Source: Halicephalobus mephisto (taxonomy: Eukaryota; Nematoda; Chromadorea; Rhabditida; Panagrolaimidae). From it: 64,000 nt of DNA. The notes below the pieces were generated by a model that was not told the DNA's origin, did not search any database, and was given only the letters and a program-made list of their open reading frames with translations. How positions within the stretch are numbered: the stretch's first letter is position 1; every line of letters starts with the position of its first letter. Position numbers and translations under genes: made by a program. This document shows, one piece after another, positions 22,993 to 34,261 of the stretch. Location: the NCBI GenBank assembly GCA_009193035.1, contig SWDT01000124.1, forward strand, positions 124,001 through 188,000. The letters run 5' to 3'.

Positions 22993-24879
22993 TGTTTTTC
23001 TCTATTTGTCGTACTTCAAGTCACAACATAAACAAAAAATGAATCATCGGAGCGAAAGTTTAAAAATCATTGATTCAGGTGCGACGAAAAAAATTTTTGC
23101 GAATTTTATTTCTTTTTAAATTTCGGCGATTTGAAAAGATTAATATCGAAAAAATAAAAAGAAATCAGATCTGATATTTTAGAAAAATCGATTTTTTATA
23201 TTTTTATTGTTTTGAAAAAATTATAAATTTTAAAAATACTTTTTTAATTTTATATTTTTAAAATTCCAATTTATTTAATAAATATTTTTAGAATCCCATT
23301 TTTGTGAATTTCTTTTGTTTCCTACTGTACCTGTCTAAAATGTTAAAAATTATAATAAAACTAATTTTAGTTAAAATCTAAAACAATTTCAAACTTTTTT
23401 ACATCCAAATTTTCAAAAATAATTTAAGTATTTTTTTGGAAAAGATTTTTAAAATTATTTATTAAAATTTTTTTTGTAAATAATTTAAAAATTTTCTCAA
23501 ATATATTTTTTAAAAAATAATTTAAATACTTTTTTGGAAAAGATTTTTAAAATTATTAAAAAATTTTTTTTGTAAATAATTTTAAAATTTTTTTGAATAT
23601 TTTTTTTGTAAATAATTTAAAATTTTTTTTGTAAATAATTATAAAAAAATTTTGTCAGAAAATCATTTTTCAATTCGAAAAAAATAAAATTACTGTCATC
23701 GGGACGATGTTTATTGTAATATATTTTTTAATTTTTTGAATAAGAAATTCCGATGTAAAAAATCAGAAAATTGTAATTCATTTATTTTATAATTCTTAAA
23801 ATGTCTATTTCAAACGCTTTTCAAATTTCTCTGACTTCAATTTTCAAAGTTAATTAATCATGTTTTATAATAATTTTAATAAACGATTTTCTAATACATC
23901 ATTTTTTAAATTTCGGACTATTTTTAGTTTTTTAATTTTTTAATTTTATTATTTTAAAACAATCTTTGGTATTTATTTGTCAAGTGCAAATTTTTATAAA
24001 CTAAAAATACCTCGATTTTTCTTTTTATTTTTTGGTTTCAAGGCCAGTCGGATGTCGTTGAAAATTCGTATTTATTCAATTTTTTTCTTTGTTGTTTCGC
24101 AATTTCTCCGATTTGCGTTTTTTCTGAAAAGTTGATTTTCACTTAAAGAAACTACTGTTATAAAAATCGGAATTTAGTATTTTAAAAAATTTTCAAAATT
24201 TAAAAAATTTTTTAATTAATTTTCAAATTTTTTAAAAATTCTGAAATTTGAGATTTTGTTTTTCAAAATTTTCACTGAATTTTATATGATACTATAAAGT
24301 TTCGAAATTAATAATTTTTTTAACATGTTTGATTTTTTAAATTTTTATTGGAATCTGTAAAATTAAAAATTTGTAAAAATTCTAAAGTTTTAGAATTTCA
24401 TATATTTTTTTTATATTTTTAAATTTCTATATATAATAAAAATTACAAAAATGCTGATCAACGAAATTATTTTTTGACTATTTTAAACATTATTTAGACT
24501 TTCAATAGGACAAATTTCGGATAATATCCTGAATGATCTGAAGTCGTTCCTTCTGTGAAGAAAATTATGAATTCTACTTTTTCTTCTGACCGTGATCAGA
24601 TGTTAAAAGTAGCGATTCATCACAAAGCAAAAAAACAAAGATTTATTACTTAAAAATAATAATAATAAAAACTACGAAAGTTTTCCCGCCCGAATTTTTT
24701 TCTTTCGTTGCGAGACCTTGTTTTCTCCGTTTTTCCGTCTTTTACATGGGCGCGGAACACATATTTTTTTGGTCTTCTCTTTATTTCCTATTCCTCTTTT
24801 TCACCTTCTTCCTCCGTTGACATCTTCCTAATCACTGTCCTAAGAATGGAGATAAGACAGATTAAGTGAAATAGTGCGA

Positions 24880-25130
24880 TAGTTAAGATTATTTTTTTGG
24901 TCGACGATGGTGCTCATTCTATTAGTTACTATGTAGTTTAAATCTTCAGGATAGTGATTAATTTGGGCAGTTTTCAGACTTTACTAAATACTGTCCAAAA
25001 ACTTCTTTGAAGATGACTAATGCCTTTTTAATCAGTCCTATCCCAGCAGTAGGAGTAATCAGGATAGTAATTTATTCGGAAAATTTCTGGCTACTATCCA
25101 AAAATGCCAATGTCCATTCCATTAATCTTT
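24880..25130. repeat. degenerate GATAGTGA hairpin motifs
   Basis: Copies such as TCAGGATAGTGATTAATTTGG and CAGGATAGTAATTTATTCGG are mixed with CACTGTCC and TACTATCC complements. They are weaker relatives of the arrays at 17.5, 20.5 and 27.3 kb. Confidence 0.55.
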
Positions 25131-25139
25131 ATCAAAGCT

Positions 25140-25345
25140 GTTAATTTTTCGATTTCGAACTTGACTAATTCGATTCGAATCCTTGATTTTCGAAATTGAC
25201 TAATTTAATTCGAATCTTTGATTTTTGAACTTCACTAACTTGATTCGAATCCTTGATTTTTGAACTTAACTAACTTGATTCAAATCCTTGATTTTCGAAT
25301 TTAACTAATTCGATTAAAATCCTTGATTTTCGAAATCGACAGCTC
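25140..25345 (+). repeat. ~36-bp tandem repeat
   Basis: Five to six copies of a unit like TTGATTTTCGAAATTGACTA followed by ATTCGATTCGAATCC. Confidence 0.8.
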
Positions 25346-25959
25346 TGGTCGTTATTCAACTTTCATTCATTAGTGAAAAATGCCAGATCGTGTCTGGGGA
25401 ATTGCCAAACCACTTTGTGGTCTTCCGTGTCTTGTCCAACAATATGTCCATGACCCTTGCTGACTTATCCTTTCCCAGTCCCAGTCAGAACCGGAAAGAC
25501 GAGTCTGTCTGTCGTCCAGTTTCCTCAATTCAATAGATTCTATGATTAAAAACAACCAAAATGGTTTTTTGAGAATTTTCTTCCAATGAACAAAAATGGT
25601 CTTGTTTATTTTACTGAAATTTTTACTTTTTGAAATTTTATGTGCTTTTTGAATTTTCAATTACCTTCCAAAACATATATATTGGGAAGGCAAAGGTGGA
25701 CAATATTGGCCGGGGAAATCCAATCCTGTTGACACAGGACCTCGTTCGCTATCGATTATTTAATCTGTTTGTTGTTTTCGAAAGAAGAAAGTCATTCTTA
25801 CGATCGATAAGATTTGAATATTCGCTTTTTCAATATATATTATTATAAATCTAAGGTTAATTCCTGTTGCGAAATTTCCGACAATTATAAATTTGTAAAC
25901 TTCCAAGCGGAAGTTGAATTTTTCCGAAAAGTAATTTTAAAAAAGTGAAATGTAACTTT

Positions 25960-26600
25960 TTTTAAAATTCAAATTATTTTCTCTATTTTTATAATTTTTG
26001 GAAATTTGTCTATTACGAAATAAACGTTGTAAAATATGAAGTTAATTTTAATTGTGAAATTTCTGAAAATCTTAATGAATTTGTTTATTTCCATTTTGAT
26101 GTTGAAATTAATGCTAAAATTAATTATTAAAAAAAGTTATATTGTATTTCGCTTTTTAAATTCAAATTATTTCCTCCATTTTTACAGTTTTTAGAAATTT
26201 GTCTATTACGAAACAAATGTTGTAAAATATGAAGTTAATTTTAATTGTGAAATTTCTGAAAATCTTAATGAATTTGTTTATTTCCATTTTGATGTTGAAA
26301 GTAGTTCCAAAAATAATCCAAAAAACGAAATATAATGTAACAAGTTTCTTATTTAAATTATTTCTTTTACTTTTACTGTTATTAAAGATTTGTCTATTAT
26401 GAAATGCATTTGTTGTAAAAGATGAAATCAATTTTCGTTGTGAAATTTCTCGAAATCACAACAAAGTTGTTCGTTTTTAAGTGCAACTTGAAATTAGCGC
26501 TGATGACAACCTAAAAAAAAGCAAACTAAAATCTACAAACTTCCTCATTGAAATTGTTTTTCTTGCTTCTACCGTTATTAGAGATTTGTTTACTGCGAAA
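25960..26600 (+). repeat. ~190-bp tandem repeat
   Basis: TTTGTCTATTACGAAA(T/C)AAA recurs at about 26006, 26198 and 26390, and in decayed form near 26585. Each is followed by GTTGTAAAATATGAAGTTAA and GTGAAATTTCTGAAAATC. About 3.5 copies, with increasing divergence to the right. Confidence 0.8.
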
Positions 26601-26685
26601 TAAATCTGTTGACAGGACGTATTTCGTTTAGTCCCAAAACACAATTTGGACCATGTCATACTTCTCGATTTAATGTGGAAGAAAA

Positions 26686-26834
26686 TACCGTATTTGCTCT
26701 ATTTGTGGCACATCCTGAAGGTTTGGATGAAAGGAAACTGATATGTGCAATAATAAAGTTGGATAACATACAAGTTCCTGATAGATCGATCGAAAAATAG
26801 TGGCGCATGTGCCACAAATAGAGCAAATACGGTA
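26686..26834. mobile_element. 149-bp MITE with perfect 27-bp terminal inverted repeats
   Basis: The left TIR (26686-26712) begins TACCGTATTTGCTCTATTTG and the right TIR (26808-26834) is its exact reverse complement over all 27 bases. The TA at both edges is either the target duplication or part of the TIR, as expected for Tc1/mariner-superfamily insertion. The 95-bp interior has no coding capacity. Confidence 0.85.
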
Positions 26835-27174
26835 GATTTCATTTTTTATTTTTCTAAAACCTGTGAAATAGATCAAAACTCATTGACTCATCCATGATGT
26901 CACTCGTGTTATCGTTTTTCTTCTTCAAATAGTGGTGATTCATAAGAAAAAGAATTATATATAATTTCTACATAGATCGGATCAGTCATTCGACGTTATA
27001 TATTTACGACTGTTTTTTCGTATAGCTTATCATGGTTATATAGCTCCTTCGATACGGAATTAGAGTTCTCAAAGCTTATAAAACTCTTATTTTTCATTGT
27101 CATATAACTAATAAGAGAATAAATATCGAACGGTACTCAAAAACTTTTTTTTGGATTATTATTTTTACGATTTC

Positions 27175-27485
27175 TATGGCTAGGATAGTGACTGAATTAG
27201 TAGGTGTTATTCTTTTTAGATGAAGATTCCTAAATTTAAAAATTATTCCTTTCAATCACTATCCTGACGATTTGTACTACCAGTAGAAATTTCCGTAATA
27301 GTGTCTACAAGACAATAAAAATAATTTTTCTTAGTCACTATCCTGATTATTTCTATCACAAGAATAGTGACTGATCGAATGGACACTATTCTCAGTTAAA
27401 GAAAAAATATCTTGGATAGTGTCTAAAACTTCATTAAAATCTTTTAGTCACTATTCATTTAATTTTCAACGTCTAAAAAGTAGTC
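27175..27485. repeat. GGATAGTGACT hairpin array
   Basis: AGTCACTATCCTGATTATTT then ATCACAAGAATAGTGACTGA and GGACACTATTCTC then TTGGATAGTGTC form inverted pairs like those at 20.4 kb. It lies just upstream of the UPF0057 gene. Confidence 0.75.
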
Positions 27486-27759
27486 ATAAGAGTTCTTCAA
27501 AAAAATAATTTTTGTTAATCATTGATGTTTTCCGACGTTATTTTTCTCATTTTTATCCATTTATGATATCATTGGTAATTTATGTGAGTTTCAAAAATTA
27601 ATCCAGATAATTGTTATTTTTACACAGGTTGTCTAGGTTACAATTTCTATACTAACGAAATTCTGAAAACGGAAATCTTTATTTACTCGTGAAATTTATG
27701 CATGTTACGAAATAATTTTAAATAAATAACTAAATTTCAACTTTTTAGAATTGCTAAAC

Positions 27760-28995
27760 ATGCCTGTGACCATTGGAGATTGTCCTAGACTCTGCTGTTC
27801 CGTCATCATTCCTGTGAGTTTTTGATTCGATTTTACCACCTAAACGGTAATGGGACATGATGGTCGTGTCCCACAGGTTGAATCCCTCGGGTCAAAATTT
27901 GCATGAAAATTATATAAAAAATCACTTTTTTTTAAAAATATAACATGACCATAGTGTCCCCAGAAAGGTGTATAAAAAATTAACTTTTTTAAAAATGATT
28001 TTTCGAACAAGAAGGACTATCTTTTGCGTGTTAATATAGGATGATTTTTAAAAACTTCTTGGATAATGTATTACTTTATTTTAGACAAGTTAAAAAAATT
28101 ATTTAAATACTGTATTACCGAATATGCGATTTTACCACCTAAACGGTAATGGGACATGACGGTCGTGTCCCACAGGTTGGATCCCTCGGGTCGAAATTTA
28201 CATGAAAATTATATAAAAAATCACTTTTTTTAAAAAATAATATAACATGACAATAATGTCCCCAGAAAGGTGTATAAAAAATTAATTTTTTTAAAAATGA
28301 TTTTTCGAACAAGGACTGTCGTCAAAGTGTTAAAATCATATTACTGTAAAAAATGAAACATCGAAGAAATCTGAGAAAATTTTTCAATGTTAATTTTTTT
28401 TATTTTCAAGAAAGAAAAAATGAATTTATTTTTTAATTCGAAAAAAATTCAAAAATATTTAATAAATTTCGAAAATCACACAAATCAATAATGTTGGGTA
28501 CTAAATTACGGAAGGATTATCTTTATGTAAATTTCTAGGACGTTTTAGTCAGGATTAAATACTGTAGAATTCAAAGTTTATTTTTATAAAAAATTTCAAA
28601 AACATCGGTAGAATTTGAAATGAACAAAAATTGAAATAATTTTTAAATTTTTATTTTTAAAATTTTCTCAATCGAAAGTTATAAATTTTGATTTTTGTTA
28701 GATTCTGCCGAAATTCCGAAAATATTTTCGATTTTGAAATATTCGAAAATTTTATCCAAATACCGTAATTTAAGAATTTTTAAAAACAATTTACTTTAAT
28801 TTTGAAAATAAAATTTAACTTTTTAGCCTGTGGGTGTGTTCTTCCAAACAGGTTGTGATTATCACTTGGCTATCTGCATCCTGCTTACTCTTCTTGGATA
28901 TATCCCCGGGTAACTGATTTTGATTATTTTTTTTTAATGAAAATTTATTATTTTTCAGACTTATCTACGCTTGTTACGTCATTTTACAATATTAA
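27760..28995 (+). CDS. UPF0057 / PMP3-type membrane proteolipid, 57 aa
   Basis: Three exons: 27760-27813, 28827-28909 and 28959-28995, giving 57 aa, the usual UPF0057 size. The protein starts MPVTIGDCPRLCCSVIIP, continues PVGVFFQTGCDYHLAICILL and ends GLIYACYVILQY. This has the hallmark PPVGVF at the exon 1/2 join, the conserved GC, and the second helix ILLTLLGYIPGLIYA. Family role: small two-helix plasma-membrane proteins linked in yeast and plants to membrane potential and salt tolerance. A TTTTTAG acceptor 11 bases before the ATG fits trans-splicing. Intron 1 is about 1 kb and carries a duplicated ~185-bp repeat. Too short to appear as a long open frame, but the match is distinctive. Confidence 0.9.
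27829..28010 (+). repeat. ~183-bp direct repeat, copy 1, in UPF0057 intron 1
   Basis: It begins GATTTTACCACCTAAACGGT, contains the near-palindrome GGGACATGATGGTCGTGTCCC, then a tRNA B-box-like AGGTTGAATCCC, and ends TTTTTCGAACAA. Confidence 0.85.
28128..28312 (+). repeat. ~185-bp direct repeat, copy 2, in UPF0057 intron 1
   Basis: Nearly identical to 27829-28010 at an offset of 299 bp, including GGGACATGACGGTCGTGTCCC and CAGGTTGGATCCCTCGGGTC. High identity implies a recent duplication or two recent insertions. Confidence 0.85.
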
Positions 28996-31426
28996 TCTTC
29001 ATTAATCTGAATCCGAAACGAAAGAAAACCGTCGATCCAACTTTGAAAATTTGAAAATTTTTGTTTTTGCTGCCTTTGTTAAGTTAAATATACAAAAAAG
29101 ATTCGCAAAAAACGAATCATGTCGATCTTCTGTTTTTTAATTTTCTGAATTTTTTAATTTCTGAAAGTTTTGAAGAAAATAAAAATTTTTGTAACTAATA
29201 TGCGATTTTGAAAAACAAGAAACTCGAAATTGAAAAAAATCAACAAGACTCTTGAAAAATAAATTTTATGTTTTTCAATCGTTGTTTTTGAATTTGGGAA
29301 ACAGAAAAAATTGTCGATTCTGTTATTCAATTTGTTGATTAATATCGCTTTGATGGCATTTACATTGAATGAAATTACTTTATGTTCGGTAAAAATTACA
29401 TTCTGCATTGTTTATGATGGAATTGAAAGTTGTTGATCAAAACAAAATCATCACACTGACCGATACACTCGAAGATTATGCGATTGATAGTATATATGAT
29501 GTCACATTTGCGATTGATGGTATATATGATGTCTCATTTGCAATTGATAGTATATATGATGTCACATTTGCAATTGATAATATATATGATGTCTCATTTG
29601 CAATTGATAGTATATATGATATCACATTTGCGATTGAGTCAGTGCATTTTGTCAATGTGAAAACCTATTACTTCTACTCAAATTGGAGTGATAACACTGA
29701 ACATCACAATCCTTATATCCCCGTGGAAACGATTCGAACTATTGGAATGTGGTTAATAGTCTTAATCCTTGAGCAGAAAAGAGAATGCTGAAGGAGAAAA
29801 TCTTAATAGGAATGTCCACTTATGGAATAGAATGAAACCTCAAAGACTAACGCAATAGTTGAAACTAAAGTAAAAACAATTGTCCAACACAAAAATACAG
29901 TAGATATAAAAAGACGACCGCTTATTACGAAATCTATCAACTAGAAGGAAAAAGATTTTGAGACGATATCATGAAAGCACCATATATCATCAGTAATGAT
30001 CTCTGATATGGATATGACGATGCTGAATCTGCCAAAATAAAAATGAAATAGATTAAGGGAAATGGATTTAGAGATGCTGCTATTTGGACTCTTGATTACA
30101 ATGATTTCAGCAGATTCTATGATGAAGGAGATGTTTGTATGGCCGTGCCAACCATATTTACTGTCTTCCCAGGAAAGAATTTGACGGAAAATTACTGTCT
30201 TGTATTCTTTTTTGTAGTTGCTTGTGAGGGAGCAATACTTAATGGTATCTTCATTGTGCGGTTTTGTCAGGTAATTTTGTATCATAAGCCTCATTGAACA
30301 AAAATTACGAACATAACCCAAGATTATTTTAGCCTTTTAGTAATTGACGGATGGAAATTAATTTTTCAAATTCTCTACGAAAGTAATTTAAGGTAAGAAC
30401 CAATAATTTTACTTATAAATCGAATTGAATTTAAGAATTGATCAATTTTAAAAATTCATGAATATTAGAAATAAAAGATATTGAACCCGGATCTCAATAT
30501 TTATCTCCTTGGTTGGTGAAAAACCTTCATCTGAAAACTTCTCTTTCTGACGTCATTGTCAGCTATTAATCGTAGGTGCTTTTTCTTGATAGCGAGTCTC
30601 GTTTGTAGCTTATCTACACAAGACAGTCAAGCAATTTTTATTGACTGATTCTAAAATGGAGATGTATTGTTATTTTTGCTTATTCCAGTTGTCGACGCGA
30701 GTTTGAGGTTGGATGTTACAATGTATAGCGAGTTTAATTACGATAGAGCTGTTGAATTAGAAAGTAACGGAGATGTCTTACTTGAAATCCATTATTTATC
30801 TTGAGAACATATTGGTTATGACAATTTTGATTAAATTTTTATTGTTAAAATTTTGTTCAGTAGTTGTTTTAAAGAATTATTTTATTTAAATTTATACTTT
30901 TTATGAATTTTTAAAATGGGAAATTGATTACTTTCATCTTCGTTAAAATATATTCGAACCAGAATAGTCGGATTCCTAGACCTTAAATCTGAAGGGGAAA
31001 TTAGAAGTCAGTCTTCAGAATCCTGAATTTTCAAGATCGACCTCTGATTCTGACCTGAAATTTGCAATTGGCAGATCCAATTTCCTCCTTTTGGTATTTT
31101 TATACAACTTTGAAAATAGTTAATTTTTTGCACCAAAAATGGAATGCTTTTTAAACATATTTATCTGTAGAATTTATACATTTACATTGAATCTTTAACG
31201 TTATAAAAAGCCGAATCATATCCTACGTGGAATATTTTACGGGACCCATATATTGACAAACATGAGTAATTAGATTAAAAACCGTGGTAATAATTTGTCA
31301 AGCTAGATAATTCAAAGATTAGAAATGTCAAGAATGGCGAACAATATTTTACGATCTGCTTTCTCGGGAATTGACAGCAATAATCGATAGAAGAAATTTT
31401 ATTTCGTTTTTTAGATTTCCTATTCA
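28996..31426. other. gene-free stretch with a 30-bp minisatellite
   Basis: Apart from the 30-bp tandem repeat (29478-29640) I see no supported gene. A 126-codon open frame at 29941-30321 (-) looks partly coding-like but has no recognisable domain and no splice partners. Confidence 0.45.
29478..29640 (+). repeat. 30-bp minisatellite, about 5 copies
   Basis: The unit GATTGATAGTATATATGATG followed by TC(A/T)CATTTGC repeats every 30 bp. Because 30 is a multiple of three, several frames stay open and mimic a protein with ten-residue repeats (AIDSIYDVTF). The copies alternate TCACATTTG and TCTCATTTG, so the unit has been duplicated in pairs. Confidence 0.9.
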
Positions 31427-33619
31427 ATGACAGTCACTTATTCCCTTGATGTTGCTTCTTCTACTTTTTTTGGGATTCATAAACTATTATTTCGTTGGAA
31501 AGGCAGCATCTGGAAGTCCATCTGGCGAGAATTGCTCCTGTGGATTGTGGCGTATGCTGCTTTGAGTATTCTCTACAGATTCATCCTAAGTAAAGAAAAT
31601 CAACGAACATTCGAAGACTTAGTTATATTTTTCTACATTTATGGAGACTATATTCCTCTTACTTTCATGTTAGGATTCTATGTTTCAACCGTATTTGCTC
31701 GATGGAACTCAATACTTGACAACCTTGGGTGGATCGATTCTCCGGGGTTGTTGGTCGCGATTCACATAAAAGGACATAGTGGAACTGCACGGAATATCCG
31801 GAGAAACATCATGAGGTACATGGTCCTTGTCCAGGCCATGGTCTTCAGGGATATCAGCACTTCTGTAAAACAACGATTTCCGACGATGGACCATCTCGTC
31901 ACAGCTGGATTAATGACAAAGAATGAGTTGAAAGAATTCGATGCAATTATTTCACCTCAGTTGAAATACTGGGTTCCAATGAATTGGATATTTCTCCTCA
32001 TCAGAAAAGCAAAGGACATGAATCTCATCGACAGCGATATAATTTACACTGATTTGCTGGATAAAATTCAGCAATACAGAGTGAATGTTTTAACTTTGAC
32101 TATGTATGACTGGGTCTCCGTTCCCCTCGTTTATACCCAGGTGGTGAATTTAGCCGTCAGGACTTATTTCATAGTAGCTCTGCTTGGAAGACAATATTTG
32201 GTGAATGATAGGGATATCGTGACCTCGAAAACTATCGATTTATATGTCCCAATAATGACAATCCTTCAATTTCTCTTTTTTGTTGGATGGATGAAGGTTG
32301 CTGAAGCACTGCTGAATCCACTAGGTTGTGATGATGACGATTTTGAATGTAACTGGGTCATTGATAGGAATCTACAGGTGGGAATTTCTTTGTATTTATT
32401 AATTACTGGAATTCAATGAGATTTTGAAAAAAAAGTCTCAAATTGAGTTCTGGAAGTTTTAGCAGATTCAGAGTTTTTATCGGAATTATTTCCTAACAAT
32501 ACCCACATCTAATCTTTTTAATTGTATGGTTTTTAGGTTGGTTTGGCAATGGTAGATGATGCTTGTGGAAAAGTACCGAAATTAGAAAAGGATATTTTCT
32601 GGAATGATGTTCTTCCTGAGCCTCTTTATACTCAAGAAAGCGCCAATCGACATCACAACCCGATGATTGGCTCATGTAACGATTTGTCCACAGAAGATGC
32701 AGTCTTTCTCCAGCCACCAAAACACCGAATCATGTCCTCAGAGACTGTTAATTCTTCTGATCTTCCTCAAATAAGAAATACAGAGGAAGTTTTAGTCAAG
32801 ATACATAATCCAGAAAAAAAGTCTGTCAGTGATTACAGCGATAGCAGAAGAAGTTCGATTTCACAGAAAGACAAAAACAAATTCTTCGCTTCTTTGAAGA
32901 GGAAAATCAATCGGGGCCAGAAAACTTCCGTCGTCGGGGATTATCCGTTAGGCGATATTTATGCTGAATGGGGACAGGAAGGAGATAGCAGTAATGAAAT
33001 CTCGAGAAGAGATATCACAAAGCAGGATTCTGAAAGCAGACGAAATTACCCACATTCCAGGGAAAATAGCGTTTGTTCTTCAAATTTCGTCGACGGAATC
33101 CAAACCCCAGTTACCCAGCCTTTCTCTTCTCAGATTTACGGGAATCAAAAAGCTTCTAATTCTATCAATCCAGGGATCTTGAACAGATTGTTGGAAGAAA
33201 TATCCAGGAACAATGAAAACAATCAAGATATCCAGAAGGTCAATTCCTCAACTTTGACTGTAAACGAGATGCTTCCAGTCATTGAAGAAGAAGACCACGA
33301 AAAATTCAAGAAACCTACCGTAATAGACGAAGAAAAAAGATCAAAGAAAGTCAAGGGCCTCCAGAAGGAGGAAGAAAATCAAGAAGAATCCTTTTCTCCT
33401 TTCAAAGCATCGACTGATTCCTTGGAAAAACTAAAACAAATTTTGAAATCCGCAGATTCAGATTCTCCATATTCTTCTTCCAATGTTGTTGTTTCAGAAG
33501 ACAATGGAAGCGAAAATTTGTCATTTTTAAATTTCACCAATCATGAAGATGATAGAATTTCTGATTCCAGTTCGGAAATCACTAAAGTTGTTTCGAAAAA
33601 AAGACGAGTAACTCTTTAA
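31427..33619 (+). CDS. bestrophin-family anion channel
   Basis: Two exons, 31427-32377 and 32537-33619, giving 677 aa. The first ~370 residues are the bestrophin domain: MTVTYSLDVASSTFFGIHKL at the start, the pore-neck region IPLTFMLGFYVSTVFARWN (about 78-96), and the calcium-clasp segment DDDDFECNWVIDRNLQV (about 302-318) that spans the intron. WNDVLPEPLYTQESANRHHN matches the conserved segment after the domain. Family role: pentameric calcium-activated chloride/anion channels of the plasma membrane; nematodes have many paralogs (best genes). The C-terminal ~300 residues are a Ser/Lys/Glu-rich, low-complexity cytosolic tail with many potential phosphorylation sites. A TTTTTTAG acceptor 12 bases before the ATG fits trans-splicing. 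The gene appears intact; the paralog number cannot be assigned. Confidence 0.9.
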
Positions 33620-34261
33620 ATTTATTTGTTATCGTTGATTAAGGTACGGGTAATAAACAAATTTCCATTTGTATCAAATAAAAATTTTGCATTTATTATC
33701 AAAATAAACTAGCATCCATAGCTTTGAGACTTCTCCATGAACAAAGGATCAAACATATAAATGATTTCAGTAATAAAAGATTCTTGAAAAATAAAAAATT
33801 TTAAAAAATCCTAATTTGAAAACATTTTAATTTAATGAATATGTAATAATTTTTAATAATTCTTCTCTGTTAAGATGAAATAATCATCTCACATTTTTGT
33901 TTGAAAAATAAATTTCTTTGGGACAAATATCCACAAAAACTACATTTATAATTTCTAATTTATTATTTTTATATATCTAAGTAGATTAAAATTTTAAAAA
34001 TTGAAATCTACTTTTTCGTTTTTTAAAATCAGTAATAAATTTTAAAAAAAACGAAAAATTTGTTGCAATTTGATGAACAAGAACAGAAATCTCCTTCAAC
34101 AAGTTTTTTTCGTTTATGTCATTGAAATCTGCCGAATGTTTTTGGAATTTTGCAGAATCATATGAAAACTAAATTACGGCTTTTTATTCCAACTTTAAAG
34201 TTGCGGAAATTCGTGCCAAAACAATTTTTTTAAATTTAATAGGGAACATTTATTTTCTCAT

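Larger units (their letters stand above)
21055..27759. other. 6.7-kb gene-free repeat-rich stretch
   Basis: Successive repeat blocks are listed separately: a ~160-bp AT-rich tandem repeat, two adjacent pogo-like MITEs, GATAGTGA motifs, a ~36-bp tandem repeat, a ~190-bp tandem repeat, a 149-bp MITE with perfect TIRs and another hairpin array. Very AT-rich tracts fill 23.1-24.5 kb. No coding exon is supported. Confidence 0.6.

Noticed and set aside
21450..28330. A CRISPR-like array
   Set aside because: The repeats are eukaryotic AT-rich tandem units or hairpins with diverged copies; there are no constant short repeats with unique spacers, and the host is a eukaryote.
29408..29791. A 127-residue repeat protein
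   Set aside because: The open frame exists because a 30-bp minisatellite preserves phase; the flanks show no coding character or splice logic.
29941..30321. A 126-residue minus-strand protein
   Set aside because: No recognised domain, no neighbouring exons and no duplicate. It looked partly coding-like, but the evidence is too thin to call a gene.
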